Assembly (NCBI RefSeq): GCF_002878395.1
Contig: NC_061119.1
Location: forward strand, 48,460,311 to 48,524,310
DNA: 64,000 bases
Direction of reading: 5' to 3'
Source of the DNA: Capsicum annuum
Taxonomy: Eukaryota > Streptophyta > Magnoliopsida > Solanales > Solanaceae
Positions 21,895 through 32,133 of this stretch are shown piece by piece. The position numbers were made by a program, and so were the translations under genes. The first letter of the stretch is position 1; each line of letters opens with the position of its first letter. The notes under the pieces were generated by a model. That model made no database searches and was not told the DNA's origin. It worked only from the letters and a program-made list of their open reading frames with translations.

Positions 21895-23620
21895 TCAGGT
21901 GACATTGCTTCTTTTTTTTTCTTTCCTTGCTGCTTGTTCATCCATTTGATGCTTCCCTTTATCCTTCACTGGTCTACCCATCAGATCCAGAATACCTTCA
22001 TCATTATCACTTACCGCCAGAGTCAGATCAAATGCAGGCGATTGTGATTGTTTCTTCTTTAACTCAACTATGTCAACCTTTGCCTGCTTAAATTTATCCA
22101 TGAGCTTGGCAAGATTAGGAAAAGATAGAAAATCTAGCCTTTTGTTGATGCAAGATTCCATGTTATCTATCCTCACTTGAATAGTTTGAAATAGCTTGAC
22201 TACTTCGGTCACGATTTCATCCACAAAAGGTTTGAAATCTCCATCCCACTTTTCTAACTACTTCTGGAACCTCTTTTCATTCTTCACAACTTTGACAAAA
22301 TTCACCAGGTTGAATCTGTATTCCACAAAATCTGCTCCATTGGCAAACTGCGTAGAATTTGATCCTGCAGACATACACTGTGGCACATAATCAGAAGGCA
22401 CATATGTGGTAATGGGTAAAGGCATACCTTTGGGCATTTCTGTGACTTTGGGAACTGGTGCATACTGAAACTGATGTACTGGAGGCTTGTTCACTTGAAT
22501 GTCAAACTTTGACTCATCTCTGGACTTCTCAATGTCCTATTTATGAGTGGCTGAAACTTCATTATCAAAGCCTCGAATCAGCGGTACACCAGCTTGTTTG
22601 CATAATGCAGTAATCAAACATGGGAAAGGTATGAAAGTAGTTTGCTTGTGTGCCCTTACAAATATCTCGTCTGCAATTACCTGGCTGAAATCAATGTCCA
22701 AACCTGAAACCAAATTGGCTAATGTCATAGCCCTGTGATTATCTAGGTTTCCATCTCCTTTAGTTGGTATTAACCTTAATCGAACAACATCCCACCAGAA
22801 CTTAGCCTTGAAACTAAGTGTAAATTTTTCAATGCATTATTTAGGGTTAGTTGCCCAAGACGGATTTCCATCATCATTGATCGATGATACTTCCCAACGT
22901 CTCTGGCCAGAAGCATTTCTCATTCTATATTCGAAATTAGGGACAACAGGTGGAGCTTCGTATGCTGGCCCAAACAATATTCTATTGATAGTTCATGCCG
23001 AGATATTAACAACTCCTCGGACTGAAACAGACTCTCTGTTTGGTCTATTCAAAATCAGAGTCCCCTTAGGATATTCATCTTTTACCAGACAAATATAATT
23101 TGCAAAGAATTCCCTTACCCAATTTGGTTGGTACTCCCCTGGTGGCGTGCTCATCCATGCCAATCCATAATCATTGAATTGGCGTTCCATTTTTGGATAT
23201 TCATGAAGATCCATGGCCATAATCTGATGTTCTTAAGAGAATGATCTCCGGATCCCTCGAGCAGTGGGATGCAACCCATCATAGAACTCTTTTTGTGCTC
23301 CCTCAATTTTCTACCTAATAGTATCTCGTAATCCATCCAATCATGTTTTCAGCTTCAGCTTCAGGAACTTCTCCTTGGTTCTCCACATTATCCACTTCAG
23401 TTTTACCTTCTATAGGTGATGGTTGAGTTGAAGCAACTGTCGCTTCATCTGGGCTTGAATCACTGAAACTAATGCTATTGTCACTACCCTCATCAGACTG
23501 GGGGATTATGAAGGTTTCTCTTTCTATTTGCTTAGTGTTATAGGCCGATGCGGATGTGTTTCTACCTCGCTGAGATTTTCCTCCCTTGGTTTATTATGTT
23601 TAGGATCCATGTCACCTGAA
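21895..23620 (-). pseudogene. Additional ORF of the Athila-like element (plant transposon protein type)
   Basis: One minus frame, broken by several stops and at least two shifts, can be followed from about 23600 to 21895. Recognisable blocks are NWVREFFANYICLVKDEYPKG (about 23120), VNISA-TINRILFGPAYEAPP (about 22990), SGLDIDFSQVIADEIFVRAHKQ (22700) and FPCLITALCKQAGVPLI (22620). After these comes a basic, coiled C-terminus (NKRLDFLSFPNLAKLMDKF, ending KEKKRSNVT). I recognise this as the 'putative plant transposon protein' that accompanies Athila-like gypsy elements in the position where an envelope-like gene would sit. Its function is unknown. It shows no clear signal peptide or transmembrane segment in the readable parts. 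Confidence 0.65.
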
Positions 23621-23664
23621 AATGGATTAAGAAATTAGTGCAAGGTAAAGCAAACCCAAAATAT

Positions 23665-23840
23665 TTCACAGTGCGTCCTGACGGGAGATTTGACGGTCCA
23701 CTAGTGGTGGGACGGTCCGTCAGATCCACCGTCAGCTTTATCCAGTACGTTTTATTTTTTAACTTTTGGCACGGTCAAATTGGTGGTCCGTCACAAAGTT
23801 GACAGCCTGTTATGTTAACCGTCAGACCTTCGTCCTTAGG
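23665..23840. repeat. Internal TGACGG-palindrome cluster 1
   Basis: Copies such as TTGACGGTCCACTAG, GGGACGGTCCGTCAG, CCACCGTCAGC and TGGTGGTCCGTCAC lie just upstream (minus sense) of the additional ORF. They resemble the LTR array but lie well outside the LTRs. Confidence 0.75.
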
Positions 23841-24167
23841 TACATTTATGGGTTCGACTGATTTTCAGCGCAACTTAAGATCAAATCAATTTTTAGCTTG
23901 TGCAACAGCATTAAAACCACATTTTAATCAAGACTTCATCCACTAAATCAAACTTAAGCATAAATCATTCAAACTCAACACCATTAGACCAAATCATGAA
24001 ACAATCCATGCCCTTACTTTTCAAATGAACAAGAGGAAAGAAGTAAATTATCATACCTTGATGTTGCAGTATTGTACTTGCTTGAGACTTCAGAGACTGA
24101 ACTACTTGCAACGTCTATCACTTCTGTTACTCTTTAGTTTGTGATGGGGATAGGGAAAGAATGACCT

Positions 24168-24182
24168 AGCTTAAATAGAAAA
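24168..24182 (-). promoter_or_regulatory. Possible internal TATA-like site in the Athila element
   Basis: Minus strand TTTTCTATTTAAGCTAGG, between the internal palindrome cluster at 24385-24725 and the additional ORF. The arrangement array-then-TATA matches the LTR. A weak motif in AT-rich DNA, so tentative. Confidence 0.3.
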
Positions 24183-24384
24183 GTGATGGAGGAGTGGAGG
24201 AGTCTCAGATAGGATAACTCAATTCAGGTTCTTTGAATCTTAGAGAAGTGGAAAAATCAAAGGTCATGGAATGGTTACAATAATTGTACCCACTCAATTT
24301 TATTCTTAAAATATCATTCCGGGTCAAATACGGAGTACTTATAAAGAGTACCGATTTAACCTAACCCGATTCAGAATTAGGGTT

Positions 24385-24725
24385 AAAGTGACGGTCGATT
24401 TGACAGTCCATCATAAGTGTGACAGACCACCACTGGGAATGTCACCCCTCAGTTGAATTGATGAGTTTCTATTTTAGTGTAATAGTTAATAGGATGGTCA
24501 ACCACAGTCATGGCGGTCCACCAAATTGGCCATCGGTACTAACCAGAATGTAGGTCAGCAGTCTTGCTTCTGATGGCTGCTTTAACGGTCCACCACATCT
24601 TGATGGTCCGCCACTCATGCCGTCATGCCCTATCCACTGAAAGAATTTTCCTTCTTGTTTTTGACGGTTGAGTGTGGCGGTCCGTCAGTAGTTTGGTGGT
24701 CCGTCAAGTGTACCATCGCATCTTT
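24385..24725. repeat. Internal TGACGG-palindrome cluster 2
   Basis: About eight copies over 340 bp, including TGACGGTCGATTTGACAG, TGGCGGTCCACC, TGATGGTCCGCCA, TGGCGGTCCGTCAG and TGGTGGTCCGTCAAG. The spacing and spacers (GTGTACCATCGCATC) resemble the LTR array. It lies between the end of integrase and the additional ORF. Confidence 0.8.
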
Positions 24726-24889
24726 CCAGTAGCTCAAATGCGCCCAATTTTCCTTTTTACAGCTCTTCTGGTATTGCACACTTCATAAACGCATCAAAAT
24801 TTCCCAAACACATAAAATAGACTCTACTTATGGTTACAACAACATGTTGTGGGTTGCCTCCCACTAGCACCTGATTTAACATCATGGCA

Positions 24890-25906
24890 TGACTTAGGTA
24901 TCTCGAATACTCAGACTTTATCGAGGTAAAAGACATCAACACTTTTTATTAGGTCTGTTGGACCAATATAAAGTTTGATTCTTTTCCCCTTCACTTTGAA
25001 GACACTACCATCTTCGTTTTCAAGCTAGACTACTCCAGATGAGTAGACTTGGCTAATTTTAAATGGGCCTGACCATTTAGACTTCAACTTACCCGGAAAA
25101 TAGCTTCACTCTGGAGTTGAAAAGAAGGACCAAATCACCTTTCGTAAATTCTCTTTGTGTAATCCTTTGGTCATGGTATTTCTCCATCCTTTCTGTGTAC
25201 AAGTCAGCTCTTTTATAGGCTCTGAGACGGAATTTGTCCCATCTCATTAAACTGCTTCAATCTTAGATCAGCTGTTTCCTTCCAATGCATAATCAACCTT
25301 TTTAGAGCCAACAAGGCCTTATGTTCCAGCTTAATTGGAAAATGACATGCCTTCCCATAAACTAGCTGATATGGTGACATGCCAATTGGTTTCTTAAAAG
25401 CAGTTCGATACGCCCACAAGGCGTTATCAAACTTTTGAGACCAATCTTGTCTACTAGCATTCACCAATTTGGCGAGAATGGCCTTGATCTTGCGATTCGA
25501 CACCTCCACTTGCCCATTAGTTTGTGGGTGGTAAGGAGTTACTACACGGTGTTTTTTAGTTTGTACTTTGCCAGCACAGCCCTGAAGACTTTATTGCAGA
25601 AATGGGATCTCCAATCACTTATGATTGTTCTTGGTATTCCAAAGCGGGAGAATATATTCTTTTTCAGAAATGCCACAACTCTTTTTCCTTCATTGTCAGC
25701 CAAAACCACATCTTCTACCATTTCAATACATAGTCTACAGCTGCTAGGATGTATTTTAACCCATACGAGCTTACAAATGGGCCCATGAAGTCAACTGGTG
25801 AAGCGTGGCATGCTTCCAAAATATTCAGCATCTTCACATCTGGTACACAGCGCCTAATAACACCATCTGCACATCGCTAAAAAAGATAGGGCTCATCCCA
25901 AAAATA
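24890..25906 (-). pseudogene. Athila integrase, zinc finger deleted
   Basis: On the minus strand, RRCVPDVKMLNILEACHASPV (about 25850-25793) is followed immediately by DFMGPFVSSYGLKYIL (25792 down). The family has about 75 residues of His/Cys zinc-binding domain between these blocks, so they are deleted. The core continues with the second Asp in a TIISD-like context near 25610 and the third acidic block in [15 protein letters not shown] (about 25508), then [36 protein letters not shown]. The C-terminal GKLKSKWSGPFKISQV block lies near 25090. Several stops and shifts. Confidence 0.75.
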
Positions 25907-26520
25907 CTAGGTAACATCATGAAGGAACTTTTTCCTTTGATGAAAGGAAAGATTATCTAGCATCACCTCACTTACTATGTAGTTTGCGAAATCAGCATAC
26001 CACGAAATCTGCTCGAACTTAGAAGCTAGTATCTTCTCATCCAGAAAGGAATCATCAATATCTAACTTTTCCTTGTTTGCTTGTTCACATTCAAGTCTGG
26101 ATAAGTGATCAGCTACCTGATTTTCGCACCCCTTGCGATCCTTTACCTCAAAGTCGAATTCTTGAAGCAACAATACCAACCGAATTAATCTTGGCTTTGC
26201 ATCTTTCTTAGCCATTAAGTAACTCAGAGCTGCATGATCCATGTGGACCACCACCTTAGTCCCTATCAAATATGCCCTAAATTTCTCAAAGGCATAAACC
26301 ATAGCCAGAAGTTCTTGTTCAGTGATAGTGCAGTTCTTTTAAGCCCTATTCAGGGCTTTGCTGGCATAGTAAATTGGATAAAACAACTTATCTTTTTCTG
26401 GCTCAACACAGCTCCAAGCGCCATCCCGCTAGCATCGCATATTAGTTCAAACGGCTTTATACAGTCGGGAGAAATAATAACTGGAGCCTCCACTAACTTC
26501 AGCTTAATGCATTCAAATGC
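25907..26520 (-). pseudogene. Athila RNase H domain
   Basis: The minus frame carries an ICDASGMALGAVLSQ-like block (about 26440; first Asp), then a stop near 26341. [23 protein letters not shown] (Glu) follows, then [37 protein letters not shown] (Asp) and [12 protein letters not shown] (last Asp). All four acidic residues seem present. The tail (26080-25907) is the linker to integrase, ending [14 protein letters not shown]. Confidence 0.75.
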
Positions 26521-28013
26521 CTACCTACAGTCATCATCAAAGGAGAACTTGGCCTTTTTTTCAAGAAGTTTGCACAATGGGTTTACAACCTTTGAGAAAT
26601 CTTTTATAAATCTGTGATAGAATTCTGCATGTCTAAGAAAGCTACGCACCCCTTTTACAGAGATGGGGGAAGGTAGTTTCTCGATAACCTTAATTTTGGC
26701 CTTATCCACCTCAATACCTTTTGCAGAAATTTTATGACCAAGAATAATGCCCTCTTTCACCATGAAGTGGCATTTTTCCTAGTTAAGGACCAGGTTAAAC
26801 TCTTCACACCGCTGTAATGCTTGACTTAGATTGAGCAAGCATAAGTCAAAGGAATCTCCAACTACTGAAAAATCATTCATAAACACCTCCAAGGTGTCTT
26901 CAACCATATCAGAGAAAATAGACATCATGCACATTTGAAATGTAGCCGGTGCATTACATAATACAAAGGGCAACAACAACAACAACAACAACAACAAACC
27001 CAGTGTATTCCCACCTGGTGGGGTATGGGGGGGGTAGGATGTACGCAGTCCATACCTCTACCTCTGAAGAAGTAGAAAGGCTGTTTCCGATAGACCCCCG
27101 GCTCAAGACACGCGGTACCACACAAACACATAGTAAAGCACAGCACAAGGTTACAAGATTACATAACATAAATACGGCACCCATAAGTAATCTAAAACAA
27201 AGGAAAACACACAGATCCATAATAAAACATGGGACACGGGCTCCTAACATGCATAAACCCCCACCAAGTAGTTCCCTACACTAGCGACTCAGGCTGGCCC
27301 TAGTCCTCTGCCCTGATTCGCGTCCTCCAGACCTTCCTATCTAGGGTCATGTCCTCGGTGAGCTGTAACTACTCCATGTCTCGCCTAATCACCTCACCCC
27401 AGTACTTCTTCAGCCTACCCCTACCCCGCTTAAACCCATCCAATGCTAGCCTCTCACACCTACGGACCGGGGTATCCATGCCCCTCCTCTTCACGTGTCC
27501 GAACCATCTCAATCGGGCTTCCCGCATCTTGCACTCCACTGGTGTCACACCAACCTTCTCCCGGATGTTCTCATTCCGAACTCTATCCCCTCTAGTCAGC
27601 CCACACATCCAGCGCAACATCCGCATTTCTGCCACCCTCATCTTTTGGATGTGGGAGTTCTTCACTGGCCAACACTCCGCTCCATACAACATGGCCGGAT
27701 GGACTACCGCCCTGTAGAATTTGCCTTTAAGCTTAGGCGGCACCTTCTTATCACACAGCACCCCCGACGCGAGCTTCCACTTCATCCATCCCGCCCCAAT
27801 ACGGTGCGAGACATCCTCATCAATCGTCATGCCCCCTTTCTTGGGCACACACTGTACAGGACTCACCCATTTACTGTCTGAGATTGGGTAGATCAGCCCT
27901 GCAACTAGGTACTTGATGATTTCTTTCTTTACTACCTCTTGCATAGGTGGATTTAGGTGACGCTGATGCTCAATAGTGGGTACACAATCTTTCTCTAACT
28001 GAATCTTATGCAT
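26521..28013 (-). pseudogene. Athila reverse transcriptase, split by a LINE
   Basis: The RT start (ERDCVP-like [30 protein letters not shown], then [13 protein letters not shown]) runs from 28013 to 27826 on the minus strand. The frame then enters LINE sequence without a stop. RT resumes at about 26970 with PFVLCNAPATFQMCMMSIFSDM, then EVFMNDFSVV, where the first Asp of the FMDD-type box is Asn, and VKEGIILGHKISAKGIEVDKAK. The stretch that should lie between GGMT and PFxLCNAP, roughly 90 residues including the first catalytic Asp region, is absent. So the LINE replaced rather than just interrupted the RT core. Confidence 0.8.
26971..27825 (-). mobile_element. 5'-truncated RTE-type LINE with (TTG)n tail
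   Basis: 855 bp on the minus strand. 27825-27369 encodes the C-terminal part of a plant non-[84 protein letters not shown], ending RRDME. A 3' UTR of about 370 bp follows and ends in (TTG)9. TTG-repeat tails mark RTE-clade LINEs in plants, whose 3' end is shared with tobacco TS-type SINEs. The coding part has no internal stop, so it looks younger than its host element. Confidence 0.8.
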
Positions 28014-28052
28014 ACATATGCCAGGAGGGATACCAATGATATCTGTAATAGT

Positions 28053-28955
28053 TTAACCAATAGCTCTCTTGTATCTCTTAAGAAAATAGATGAGAGCTTC
28101 CATCTGTTGTTTGCTAAGATCAGCAGTAATAATAACTGGCAGTGTATTTCCACTACCCAAGAACACATACCTCAGATGACTAGGCAGCTCCTTCAAGTCT
28201 AACATTGATGGCTCTTCAATGGATGGCTTCGCAGATGGTGAAGGCCGATTCTTAAGGTCAAGATCCAGCCTCTTGGGGGCATAAGAATACGAACCCATTC
28301 TTGTCAAACCACAGACAATTTCTTCGTACTCATCAATATCCTCAGGATCAAAGTTCATGAGCACAGCAGCGAATGGCTCAACAGTAAACTGCTCCTCCAA
28401 AGATAATTCCAACTCTTCCTCATAATAAATATCAACTATAGAGAACATATTCATTTCTTTGGGCTGCTTCATTGATTTGCATACATCAAAATGCACCACT
28501 TCATCGTTCATCCAAAATAAAAGCTCATTTGCTTGCAGATCAATAAGCAAACTTCCAATTGCGAGGAAAGGTCGACCCAAGATTATGGTCACCTCAAAGT
28601 CCACCTCGCAATCCAAAATAACAAAATCAGCAGGAAAAATAAAGGTAGCCACCTTCACTAATACATGATACAGAACCCCAACAGGCTATTTTACCGACCT
28701 ATCTACCATTACAAGCCGCATATTAGTTGGTCTAGGATCTCCCAACCCCAACTGTTTATAAATTGATAGCGGCATCAAATTAATACTAGCCCCTAGATCA
28801 CATAAGGCCTTGGCAAAATCCAAAGACCCAATCGTGCAAGGAATAGTGAAAGCACCTGGATCTACCTTCTTCTGTACTATGGACCTTGTGGCAATCTCAC
28901 TGTAATAATGGAAAATATCTGTCGGTTTATACCTTGCTGCCCTTTTCTTTGTCAA
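28053..28955 (-). pseudogene. Athila aspartic protease and protease-RT linker
   Basis: 28955-28686 on the minus strand holds the protease: KVDPGAFTIPCTIGSLDFAKALCDLGASINLMPLSIYKQLGL, with the active-site Asp in DLGAS, then MRLVMVDRSVK. One stop later the frame continues from 28658 to 28053 with ATFIFPADFVILDCEVD and IILGRPFLAIGSLLIDLQANEL, the end of the protease fold, and an acidic linker (EEELELSLEEQ, ELPSHLRYVFLGSGNTLPVIITADL) leading to RT. Only one stop and no obvious active-site change in this part, the best-preserved protease of the window. Confidence 0.8.
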
Positions 28956-28959
28956 AAGG

Positions 28960-29441
28960 TCCTTTATGAATTTGGAATACCCTACAAGTCCACCACATAA
29001 CCCTTTGAGTTGCAGCAGCTAGATCATAGTGCTAGTAATGTTGAACTTAGCTCCGGGTGCTAAAGGAAGAGAAATAATAGCCCCTGTGGCACCAGCCCCA
29101 TCCAGTTCATCATCATCATCATCAAAAGCAAATAGCACAGCTCTGCGTTCGGGTCTTATTCAGGCATGGAGATCTCTGTTGATAGGAGCAGCCAAATCAT
29201 CTGCACGTCTTGGATTTAATAGCTTATCATCACCCAGATCTTCATCATCAGGATTTGGTGCCCAACTTGGGTTATCAGCGTTTTGCTGATTTACTTGCAT
29301 AGCTGCCAATGCAGCTAACCTAGCCTACTCCAGTTGAGCAGTTATTCTTTTAAGGTCTCATTGTGCATCCATTCTGTCAATGAGATGTGGTTCAGGATTT
29401 ATAGGTAATAATGGTTGACCCGATCTCCGTGTATTTGTCAT
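28960..29441 (-). pseudogene. Athila gag, core deleted
   Basis: The first minus ATG after the primer site (29441-29439) starts MTNTRRSGQPLLPINPEPHL. Acidic and Asp-rich residues follow (GDDKLLNPRRADDLAAPINRD, FAFDDDDDELDGAG; the Asp run comes from a CATCATCATC repeat at 29111-29127), then NITSTMI-stop-LLQLKGLCGGL. Directly after this comes VGYSKFIKDLLTKKRAARY, which normally sits at the protease border. The capsid core, several hundred residues in the family, is missing near 28985. Four in-frame stops. Confidence 0.65.
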
Positions 29442-29550
29442 ACACAAGAGTCAACCTATTCAAAATAAAAAAAAACAAACAAAAAGTAAAGTTTGAGAAT
29501 CTTTGACCAAAGGGTCTATTAACTATCACAAACTTAGTTGACAACCGTAT

Positions 29551-29568
29551 TCCCCGGCAGCGGCACCA
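29551..29568 (-). other. Athila-like primer-binding site
   Basis: The minus strand reads TGGTGCCGCTGCCGGGGA, a few bases from the LTR end. It differs in two positions from the TGGCGCCGTTGCCGGGGA site that Athila/Tat gypsy elements use, usually assigned to tRNA-Asp. It proves the orientation. Confidence 0.8.
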
Positions 29569-29573
29569 AAATT

Positions 29574-31056
29574 TGATACACCTAAATCACAACTCTCAGT
29601 AGAAAGTGAAAATAGTCGCTATCAAATATAGAACCCATCTTGGTTGGGTGTCAAATCCCTTAGGGAATACTATTCTCACTAAGTGTCGTAATTGTTATTA
29701 GACTGTTGATCAGAGATTCTTAACCAAAATTGGGGTTTGGTTTTTCTTTAATTTGTAAAATGATAAATTGTTACAATATTAGTTCAACTAATGATTTTCC
29801 TTGTATTTCGTAGCTTTATGAGATTAATCAAACCAGGGTTATGATCACTAAAATGCCAGTATCATTTGGGTTGTGAATTATTTATGAGTTCCACTTAACA
29901 AATTCAATTACAAGAAAGGTTGAATCCTATTCTATATCCTTTAGTTTCTCAACCTAAATGGATAGATTATCCTATAATTTTCTCAAACTCATAGGATGCC
30001 TTATTCTTTCAACCTAATTCTCATGTAAGCTAATCCTATTAGGGCATTAGCTATTACTCTAAAGGTTAAGGCCCTTAGAATTCATGTAAACACCTTCTTT
30101 TCCCCACAAACACTTTCCTCTCAGACAAGTGGTGTTCTAGGGCTTACTCCTCAAGTTTACAAACAAGAAAAGTCATGAAATTGAAGAAAGGTTTATGCAA
30201 TGTTATTCAATTATGGAACTCAAATTGATTCCCAACCCATAGATGCATTTTACATTAAAGATCCCATAACCCTAGTTATTAGATTTAGCCACAACACTCC
30301 ATAGAAGATAAAGAATTCATTCTTGTATTATTCATAAATAAGTGGAAAGTTTACTTACAAAGAATCCCAAGAATCAGTTCTTGAATCTTCAATGATCAGT
30401 TATTTGATACGAAAATTCCCCAAAGTACTTGGATACCAAGAAGTTCAATAGGTGGAAAGAAAACTTGTAAAACGTAAAAGATGCGTTCTTAACCCTAAAA
30501 TTTGGTATTTATATGTCCCAGCTAGAAAAAGAATTTAAAATTTAAAAAACGAAAAAACCGCATCCTATTTGACGGTCCATATGATAGACCATCTAAGATC
30601 TGATGGTCCACCATCTTTCCCGTCACTCAATTCATCCGAATAGAAGTTTCTGGATAACATCTGATGGTACACCTGGTGGTCCATTGATGGACTGACAGTC
30701 CGCTATCTTTACCATTGCGGAGTCCTTTTGGAAGGGAGCTTCTGGATAAGAACTGATGGTTAATATGGTGGTCCGTCCCATATTTGATGGTCAGCCATAT
30801 TATCCTTCTCTCGACTAGTCTGGAGTCCTTGTTCTGGTTCAACTTGACGGTATATATAGCGGTTCGTCATAAACCTGATGGTCCATCATTTTGACCGTTA
30901 TTCCCCTTTTCTGCTATTTTTTCCAGTTTTCTTCTGTGGTTATCTCCTTTTACTGAAACACTAAAAACCTTCCTTAAATATCACTTTGGCTTTTTGAAAA
31001 CATAAAATTTTCCTAAGAAAATGATGCTAAATGTTCCGTAAAACACCGGATCATCA
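29574..31056 (-). repeat. Athila-like 5' LTR
   Basis: 1483 bp, the same length as the 3' LTR, lying next to the primer site. It contains the palindromic array (about 30555-30900) followed on the minus strand by the TATA-like site at about 30503-30519. The frame at 30627-30842 is array sequence, not a gene. Confidence 0.9.
30555..30900. repeat. TGACGG-palindrome array in Athila 5' LTR
   Basis: Counterpart of 19730-20075 with the same number and order of phrases. Many copies differ by C-to-T or G-to-A changes (e.g. TGATGGTCCACC for TGACGGTCCACC), so the palindromes are eroding at CG sites. Confidence 0.85.
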
Positions 31057-31061
31057 ATAAT

Positions 31062-31877
31062 CCTCTTACCATTTCTCTATTTTTCCAATGTGGGATAATT
31101 GGTTCATAAAAATCATCTCCGCTTGAGAACCAATGACCTTGTTGGTCATCACTGAGCCCAGTTGGTCATGGCTCGCACCCCTCTTAGGTCCAGACCATCA
31201 CTCTTGGTGCACAGGCCATCACTCCGAGTCTTGGCTTCACGCATGGATCAATCCTCGTTGGTCATGGCTATGCCCAGTTGGTCATGACTGACACCCCTCT
31301 TGGGTCTAGGCCACCATTACTAGCACACAGGACACCACTATGAGTCACGACCCAATGCGTGGCTCCCCATATGTGGATCGATCCTTTTTTGTCACGGCTA
31401 TGCCCAGTTAGTCATGGATGACACCCCTCTTGGGTCCAGGCTACCATAGTTGGTCACGGCTGGCACCCTTCTTAGGTTCAGGCCACCACTCATGGTGCAC
31501 AGGTCACCTGTCCGAGTCATGGCTCCATATGTGGATCGATCCTCTTTAGTCACAGTTGGCACTCCTCTTTGGTCCAGGCCACCACTACTGGCACACAGGC
31601 CACCACTATGAGTCATAGCCCAATGCGCGGCTCCCCACGCGCGGATCCATCCTCATTAGTCACGGCTATGCCCAGTTGGTCATGGCTGGCACCCTTCATG
31701 GGTCTAAGACACCACTCCTAGAACATAGGCCACCAATCCGAGTCATAGTCCAACGCGTGGGACTCTTAATGAAAGCACTAATGGGAGAGCCCAACCCAAA
31801 AGACTAGTCTAATTGGTGGGAGAACCAATTTGACTTATAATCCCCTTAACATTTCTTTATTTTTCCAATATGGGACA
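31062..31877. repeat. TRIM-like tandem repeat element, right part
   Basis: It completes the terminal-repeat block cut at 18745 (to about 31097). About 680 bp of five imperfect 110-160-bp units follow (TTGGTCATGGCTATGCCCAG, GGCACCCCTCTTGGGTCC, CACACAGGCCACCACTATGAGTC, CGCGTGGCTCCCCA, GGATCGATCCTC). A further full block closes it at 31782-31877 (TGGGAGAGCCCAACCC...TATGGGACA). The minus frame at 31398-31616 is a product of this repetition. No coding capacity. Confidence 0.65.
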
Positions 31878-32133
31878 AGGTTCGTAACAAGTTGCCAGCT
31901 GCAGGTGCACAACAATTTTGGCTAAAGATTATATATGCATAAAAAACACGGCATTACTAAAAGTGACATGCCACTACTTTATATACTATTACAACTTTCT
32001 GCATAGTTACTAACTTGAAACTTATATGCTAAAACAGTATCGGTTTATTCACATCGAAAGCTCACCCTTTACTAAAACTTATATTAGTGATTGAGGAGAA
32101 CTTAAAGTAGAAAAGCCTACACTTTCTCCTAGC
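31878..32133. other. Non-coding DNA between repeat element and CACTA remnant
   Basis: AT-rich, no frame or repeat recognised. It probably belongs to the CACTA element whose coding remnant follows, but no terminus was found. Confidence 0.4.

Larger units (their letters stand above)
18746..31056 (-). mobile_element. Athila-like Ty3/gypsy element, internally deleted
   Basis: 12,311 bp with LTRs of equal length (1483 bp each), termini TGATAC...GGATCATCA in plus orientation, and a perfect 5-bp target duplication ATAAT (18741-18745 and 31057-31061). The primer site beside the right LTR sets a minus orientation. Order on the minus strand: gag fragment, protease, RT (interrupted by a LINE), RNase H, integrase, then an additional ORF before the 3' LTR. 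Protease DLGASINLMP and RT CNAPATFQ motifs fit Athila. Deletions remove the gag core, the RT core and the integrase zinc finger, so the copy is not autonomous. Confidence 0.9.

Noticed and set aside
26949..27284. Frames with Thr or Val runs over the (TTG/CAA) repeat
   Set aside because: They lie in the LINE 3' UTR and TTG tail and have no counterpart in the coding strand.
27349..27881. Two plus-strand frames of 122 and 128 codons
   Set aside because: Antisense shadows of the LINE ORF, whose minus-strand reading has clear family motifs.
31398..31616. 72-codon minus frame rich in Gly/Thr/Ser
   Set aside because: Follows the 110-160-bp tandem units; codon content repeats with the DNA, and no start or family support.
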